Shown here in pieces: positions 4,666-7,847 of a stretch of DNA of 7,847 nt. A program made the translations under genes and the position numbers. A model generated the notes under the pieces. The model did no database searches, was not told where the DNA came from, and saw only the letters and a program-made list of their open reading frames with translations. This stretch comes from Candidatus Nanohalarchaeota archaeon. Lineage in GTDB: Archaea; EX4484-52; B79-G9. Within the stretch, counting starts at the first letter, position 1. Every line of letters starts with the position of its first letter. The stretch lies in contig JAUVEK010000057.1 in assembly GCA_030594795.1 (NCBI GenBank), positions 1 to 7,847 of the forward strand, given 5' to 3'.

Positions 4666-6867
4666 TTACTTTTTTCCCCCGTCATCCTTTTTATCCGCTG
4701 TGACAATAGTCTTACACTTAGGATACTTACTGCACCCAAGAAACTTGCCATAAATACTTGACCGCTCAACCAATGGCGCCCCGCATTTAGGACATTTGCC
4801 AAAATCTTTCTTTTCACCGGTTGGATTATCATCTGACTGTTTTGTTTTACATTCTTTATTCAGGCATAATTCCAATGGTTTCTGTCTCGGCCTAATCATG
4901 CACACCATCGGATAATTGCACTCAGGACATAACGTGCCCGTACTTTTAATCATTCCCTTTTGAGGAATAGAAATAATCACCTTGCAATCAGGATACTTGT
5001 CACAGGCAATGAACCTGCCGTACTTGCCTCTCTTCATCACCAGATTACCCTCATCGCACATAGGGCATTTTCCAATCAGGCTTGCCTGCTCCTGCGTACT
5101 TCTGATAGACCCGATAAGCGACGACCCAATCTCTTTCTCATGCTCCCTGAACTTCGAGAATGTTCCCTTTAGGTGCGTCTCCGCCTTATCCAAAACAGAA
5201 TCAGACTTAACATTGCCTTTCTCAATGCGCTCCATCTCATCCTCAAATTCCCTCGTAAGATTCTCAGAAATAAGCTCAGAAGAAAACTTCTCAAGCGTAT
5301 CAATGACCTGCAATCCCAGATCCGTAACCTCAATTCTCTTCTCCTGCAAATATCCCCTCTTATACAGGTTCTCAATAATATTAGCCCTTGTAGCCTTCGT
5401 GCCTAAGTTGCGCTTCTCAAGCTCGCGGATAATAGATGCCTCATTATATCTTGAAGGTGGCTGTGTCTCCTTTGACAAAAGGTCAATCTCCTTAACGCAC
5501 AAATCATCCCCTGTATTCAGTTCAGGCAGTGTAACCTCCTCAAGTTTCACATAAGGTGCATACAACTCAAACCAGTTAGGTGTAATCGTGCGCTTCCCCT
5601 CGAGAATAAACTTGTGCTTATCAATCAAAAGGATAATCGTATTCGTCTCACGAACAGCCGGCTCACCGAACACACCCAAAAACCTCTTCACAATAAGGTC
5701 ATATATCTTCTTTTTCTTTGGCGTAATATCTTTAGGCCTCTCACCCGTAGGAAATATCGCCGGGTGCGCATCGTCACTTTTCTTACCCTCATTGGGCACA
5801 AGATCAGCGTCCTTTTTGGAGAGCAAAAAACCTGCGAGTTTATCATACTCAATATTATTCTTCAGCTTCTCAAGAATAGTGCGATATCCAATCTCTTTCG
5901 GCAGTTTCTGCGAAGATGTCCTTGGATAACTGATGCACGCGCCGAGATACAGTTCCTGTGCAATTGCCTGCGTCTCCTTTGGAACCATCTTGAACAACTT
6001 ATGCGCCTCAACCTGAAGATCAGTTAGATTAAAAGGTGTTGGCGGATTCTGTTTATACTCTTTTCTCTTGATATCCCCTACTTTCGCATCTTTCCCGTTG
6101 CACTCTCTCTTGATATTATGCGCTTTTTCTCTTTCCCATATTTTCTCCTCCTCGTAGCGCGCCCTGAAATCATGCTCCTTTGGCACAAGTTCAATCTGCC
6201 AGAACGGAGTCGGCTTAAACGCACGAATCTCATTCTCCCTTGTAGCAAGAAAATGAAGTGCTGGTCCCTGCACTCTGCCTGCGCTCAGCACCTTGTACTG
6301 CCCCGCAGTCTTCACAGCAGTAGTAAGCGCCCTTGAGATATTAATCCCCCAGTAATAATCAAGCATATGCCGCGTAACCCCTGCATCTGCAAGACCGCGT
6401 ATAATTGTCGGCGACATATTCTCATACGATTTCACAAGATCATTCTTAGTAAGCGTAGAAAACTTCATCCTCTTTGCATCCTTCTGCCCGCATGCAAACC
6501 TGATAATATTATAGGCAATAGTCTCCCCCTCGATATCAAGGTCTGTTGCAACGACAAAATCACTTGCTTTCTTTGCAAGTGTCTTGATATTCTCAAGATA
6601 TTTCTTAGAAAAAGATGCTCCCTTATCGATCTCACTTGTAGGCGCCCATTCGACATTGAAGACAGGGTACACCCAGTCCTTTGTAGTCTGCCGAAGCCCA
6701 TAAAGATGCCCCACAGCCGGCACAACAATAATCTTTTTGCCATTGCGCTCAAATTCATGATAGATGATTCCGCGCTTCTTCTCATCTTTGACAGCGCCAT
6801 CCGCAAGAGCAGCAGAAATCTTGCGCGCAGCACTCGGCTTTTCAGTAATAATCAGCTGGTAAGTCAT
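4666..6867 (-). CDS. topA: Archaeal DNA topoisomerase I (type IA)
   Basis: A 733-residue type IA topoisomerase. The Toprim domain opens with LIITEKPSAARK (Glu9) and carries the metal-binding DLDIEGE (Asp109, Asp111, Glu113). SAGRVQGPAL (195-204) precedes the clamp domains. The catalytic tyrosine is Tyr314 in ISYPRTSS, with Arg316 beside it. DDAHPAIFPT (365-374) and the RYNEASIIRELEKRNLGTK stretch (473 on) are family signatures. Three C-terminal four-Cys zinc ribbons follow: Cys601/604/622/628, Cys647/650/668/673 and Cys692/695/712/718. The enzyme relaxes negative supercoils by single-strand passage. The ATG at 6865-6867 was chosen because homologues begin right at the Toprim strand and GAGATAA lies upstream. 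A GTG 30 nt earlier (6895-6897) is in frame, and the predicted start site falls near it. It converges on the antiporter. Confidence 0.95.
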   Translation of the reverse strand: MTYQLIITEKPSAARKISAALADGAVKDEKKRGIIYHEFERNGKKIIVVPAVGHLYGLRQTTKDWVYPVFNVEWAPTSEIDKGASFSKKYLENIKTLAKKASDFVVATDLDIEGETIAYNIIRFACGQKDAKRMKFSTLTKNDLVKSYENMSPTIIRGLADAGVTRHMLDYYWGINISRALTTAVKTAGQYKVLSAGRVQGPALHFLATRENEIRAFKPTPFWQIELVPKEHDFRARYEEEKIWEREKAHNIKRECNGKDAKVGDIKRKEYKQNPPTPFNLTDLQVEAHKLFKMVPKETQAIAQELYLGACISYPRTSSQKLPKEIGYRTILEKLKNNIEYDKLAGFLLSKKDADLVPNEGKKSDDAHPAIFPTGERPKDITPKKKKIYDLIVKRFLGVFGEPAVRETNTIILLIDKHKFILEGKRTITPNWFELYAPYVKLEEVTLPELNTGDDLCVKEIDLLSKETQPPSRYNEASIIRELEKRNLGTKATRANIIENLYKRGYLQEKRIEVTDLGLQVIDTLEKFSSELISENLTREFEDEMERIEKGNVKSDSVLDKAETHLKGTFSKFREHEKEIGSSLIGSIRSTQEQASLIGKCPMCDEGNLVMKRGKYGRFIACDKYPDCKVIISIPQKGMIKSTGTLCPECNYPMVCMIRPRQKPLELCLNKECKTKQSDDNPTGEKKDFGKCPKCGAPLVERSSIYGKFLGCSKYPKCKTIVTADKKDDGGKK

Positions 6868-6915
6868 GTTTATCTCAACATCATACTTTTTTTGCACATC
6901 AAAGTAAAATGTCCA

Positions 6916-6928
6916 AATTATATAAAAG
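6916..6928 (-). promoter_or_regulatory. TATA box of topA
   Basis: The minus strand reads CTTTTATATAATT. Its core is about 26 nt upstream of 6897, predicting a leader of about 30 nt that includes GAGAT. The plus strand reads AATTATATAAAAG, also a good TATA box, but no convincing gene follows on that side. Confidence 0.55.
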
Positions 6929-7064
6929 TATGGTAAGATTATGAAAACTTTGAATTTCAGTCTGAAATGTATTTTTTATGAAACGAGCGCGTGAAGAAAT
7001 TCTATCAACCTTATGCTTCAGCAAATTCAAAAAAGGATAGAATTCAAGAAACAAAGAAAAATCC

Positions 7065-7099
7065 AAAAAAAGAAAAAAACAGGGGCTGAACCAGCCCTT
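7065..7099 (-). terminator. Intrinsic-type terminator of the lipoprotein operon
   Basis: On the minus strand, GGGCTG-GTT-CAGCCC (7083-7097) is extended by a G·U and an A-T pair and followed by two T7 runs (7073-7079 and 7065-7071). It starts 4 nt after the lipoprotein stop, as expected for the operon's 3' end. Confidence 0.8.
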
Positions 7100-7102
7100 C
7101 CA

Positions 7103-7357
7103 TCAATTCCAGTCAATGTTCTCAAACTCTTCGTCGAGGTTCTCGACATCAGCATCATCCAGTTCACTGCTTGCGCTGTCGACGTCACCAATATCCTCTG
7201 AAACCTCTTCACTCAGTGCGTCTTTTGGACCTTCCGGCGGCTTTGTGTCATCAACACCCGTATCATCAGTGGCACCGGTATCATCTTTTGCGCATCCTGA
7301 AACAAACAGAACTGCTACAATCAATGCCGCCATCAAAACAATCGTCATTTTATTCAT
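7103..7357 (-). CDS. Small acidic lipoprotein
   Basis: An 84-residue protein with a signal peptide (MNKMTIVLMAALIVAVLF) ending in a lipobox VSGC (19-22), so Cys22 would be the lipid-modified first mature residue. The mature part of about 62 residues is rich in Asp, Glu, Thr and Ser (for example DDTGATDDTGVDD), has no further Cys, and is probably disordered. It would sit on the outside of the cell membrane. A strong ribosome-binding site (GGAGGAG) begins right after the stop of the upstream gene, 16 bp away, so the two form an operon. No domain is recognisable, and the function is unknown. Confidence 0.8.
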   Translation of the reverse strand: MNKMTIVLMAALIVAVLFVSGCAKDDTGATDDTGVDDTKPPEGPKDALSEEVSEDIGDVDSASSELDDADVENLDEEFENIDWN

Positions 7358-7373
7358 AATGCATCACTCCTCC

Positions 7374-7847
7374 TTATTCAATCCCGTCTGAACTGACCAG
7401 TTTGTTCTTTACCCTGTTCACACATCTCTTGTTATGTATGATCTGTCCGCTGCTGCAAACAGGCGGCTTCTTAGCCGACGTTCCTTCAAGCTCAAACGGG
7501 TTAGTCTCAGGATTCATCTTCTCCTTGCCGATATACACAAATTCCGTGCCTGTTTCCCCGTCAAATGACAGCTCGAATTTGACGCTGTCACCGGCTGTCC
7601 TGAAGAAGAGCCCGTCAAAGTGCGGCCCGACGCGCGCCTTAAATTCAATTTCATTATCGTTGAAGTTCAGGCTGTCATAACCGTCGAATCTCCTTACGCC
7701 GATGTCAAATATCTTTCCGTTGCTTGTTATGGTTCCACTAACAGGGTATAGGAGTTTCCTGCGCAGTTCCCTGAATTCCTCAAGCGTCATCTCAGTGCAG
7801 AACTGTTCATCGGTAAGCTCGGGCGCATCCACAACTTCACCGGTTAT
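7374..7847 (-). CDS. Secreted-type protein of unknown family, C-terminal part (partial)
   Basis: The last 157 codons of a gene whose frame stays open to the window edge. A GTG at 7830-7832 with GGTGA before it could be a start but would leave no signal peptide, so the gene more likely begins outside. The visible part has an acidic helix-like segment (ELTDEQFCTEMTLEEFRELRRK), then beta-rich sequence (SGTITSNGKIFDIGVRRFDG and FELSFDGETGTEFVYIG), and ends with PPVCSSGQIIHNKRCVNR. This CxxGxxxxxxxC pattern is common in disulphide-containing archaeal surface proteins. The downstream neighbour is a lipoprotein, which also fits an extracellular role. I do not recognise a family. Confidence 0.7.
   Translation of the reverse strand: MTGEVVDAPELTDEQFCTEMTLEEFRELRRKLLYPVSGTITSNGKIFDIGVRRFDGYDSLNFNDNEIEFKARVGPHFDGLFFRTAGDSVKFELSFDGETGTEFVYIGKEKMNPETNPFELEGTSAKKPPVCSSGQIIHNKRCVNRVKNKLVSSDGIE

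Noticed and set aside
6895..6897. GTG as the topA start, adding 10 residues
   Set aside because: The extra residues have no counterpart in the family, and the ATG at 6867 has an upstream GAGAT. It is kept only as an alternative because the predicted transcript start falls close to it.
6978..7040. 20-codon plus-strand frame beginning MKRAREEILSTL, resembling the start of a helix-turn-helix regulator
   Set aside because: Too short, with no ribosome-binding site and no continuation in another frame. The topA TATA box is symmetric enough to drive it, but that is not evidence of a gene.

Overview
The window is archaeal. The support comes from an alanine tRNA with a bulge-helix-bulge intron, a RadB recombinase, an archaeal-type topoisomerase I with three C-terminal zinc ribbons, TATA-box promoters (one apparently driving a leaderless mRNA), Shine-Dalgarno sites matching the archaeal anti-SD, and a polyprenol-kinase-type membrane enzyme. 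Gene content fits a euryarchaeon or a DPANN-type archaeon; sequence alone does not settle the lineage.

Layout. Positions 1-877 (minus strand) hold a MinD-family ATPase and, 50 bp downstream, the start of a membrane-anchored or secreted protein cut by the window edge. Positions 878-2033 form a gene-poor stretch. It holds the minD promoter, a small gene broken by a frameshift in an A9 run, a cluster of inverted repeats, tRNA-Ala(GGC) with a 27-nt intron in the T loop, a 27-residue very acidic ORF, and three consecutive hairpins. Positions 2034-2675 (minus) encode a SEC59/DGK1-type lipid kinase. It diverges from radB (2745-3434) and a CPA2-type cation/proton antiporter (3444-4541), which form a tight two-gene operon. 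topA (4666-6867, minus) converges on that operon. At the right end, a minus-strand operon encodes a partial secreted Cys-containing protein and a small acidic lipoprotein, followed by a clear hairpin/T-tract terminator.

The housekeeping genes are ordinary: recombination, supercoiling control, polyprenol phosphate supply, ion homeostasis and MinD-type positioning. The unusual signals are non-coding. (1) The tRNA-Ala intron sits between tRNA positions 59 and 60 and forms a strict bulge-helix-bulge. (2) A structured element occurs twice, in both convergent intergenic gaps and in the same orientation. It has a conserved 15-nt 3' tail (AAATCTGCGGAAATT) behind a 9-bp stem in which two base pairs differ by compensatory changes. 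This is the best candidate for something undescribed. (3) There are hairpin clusters at 1228-1375 and 1900-2033 with no assigned function.
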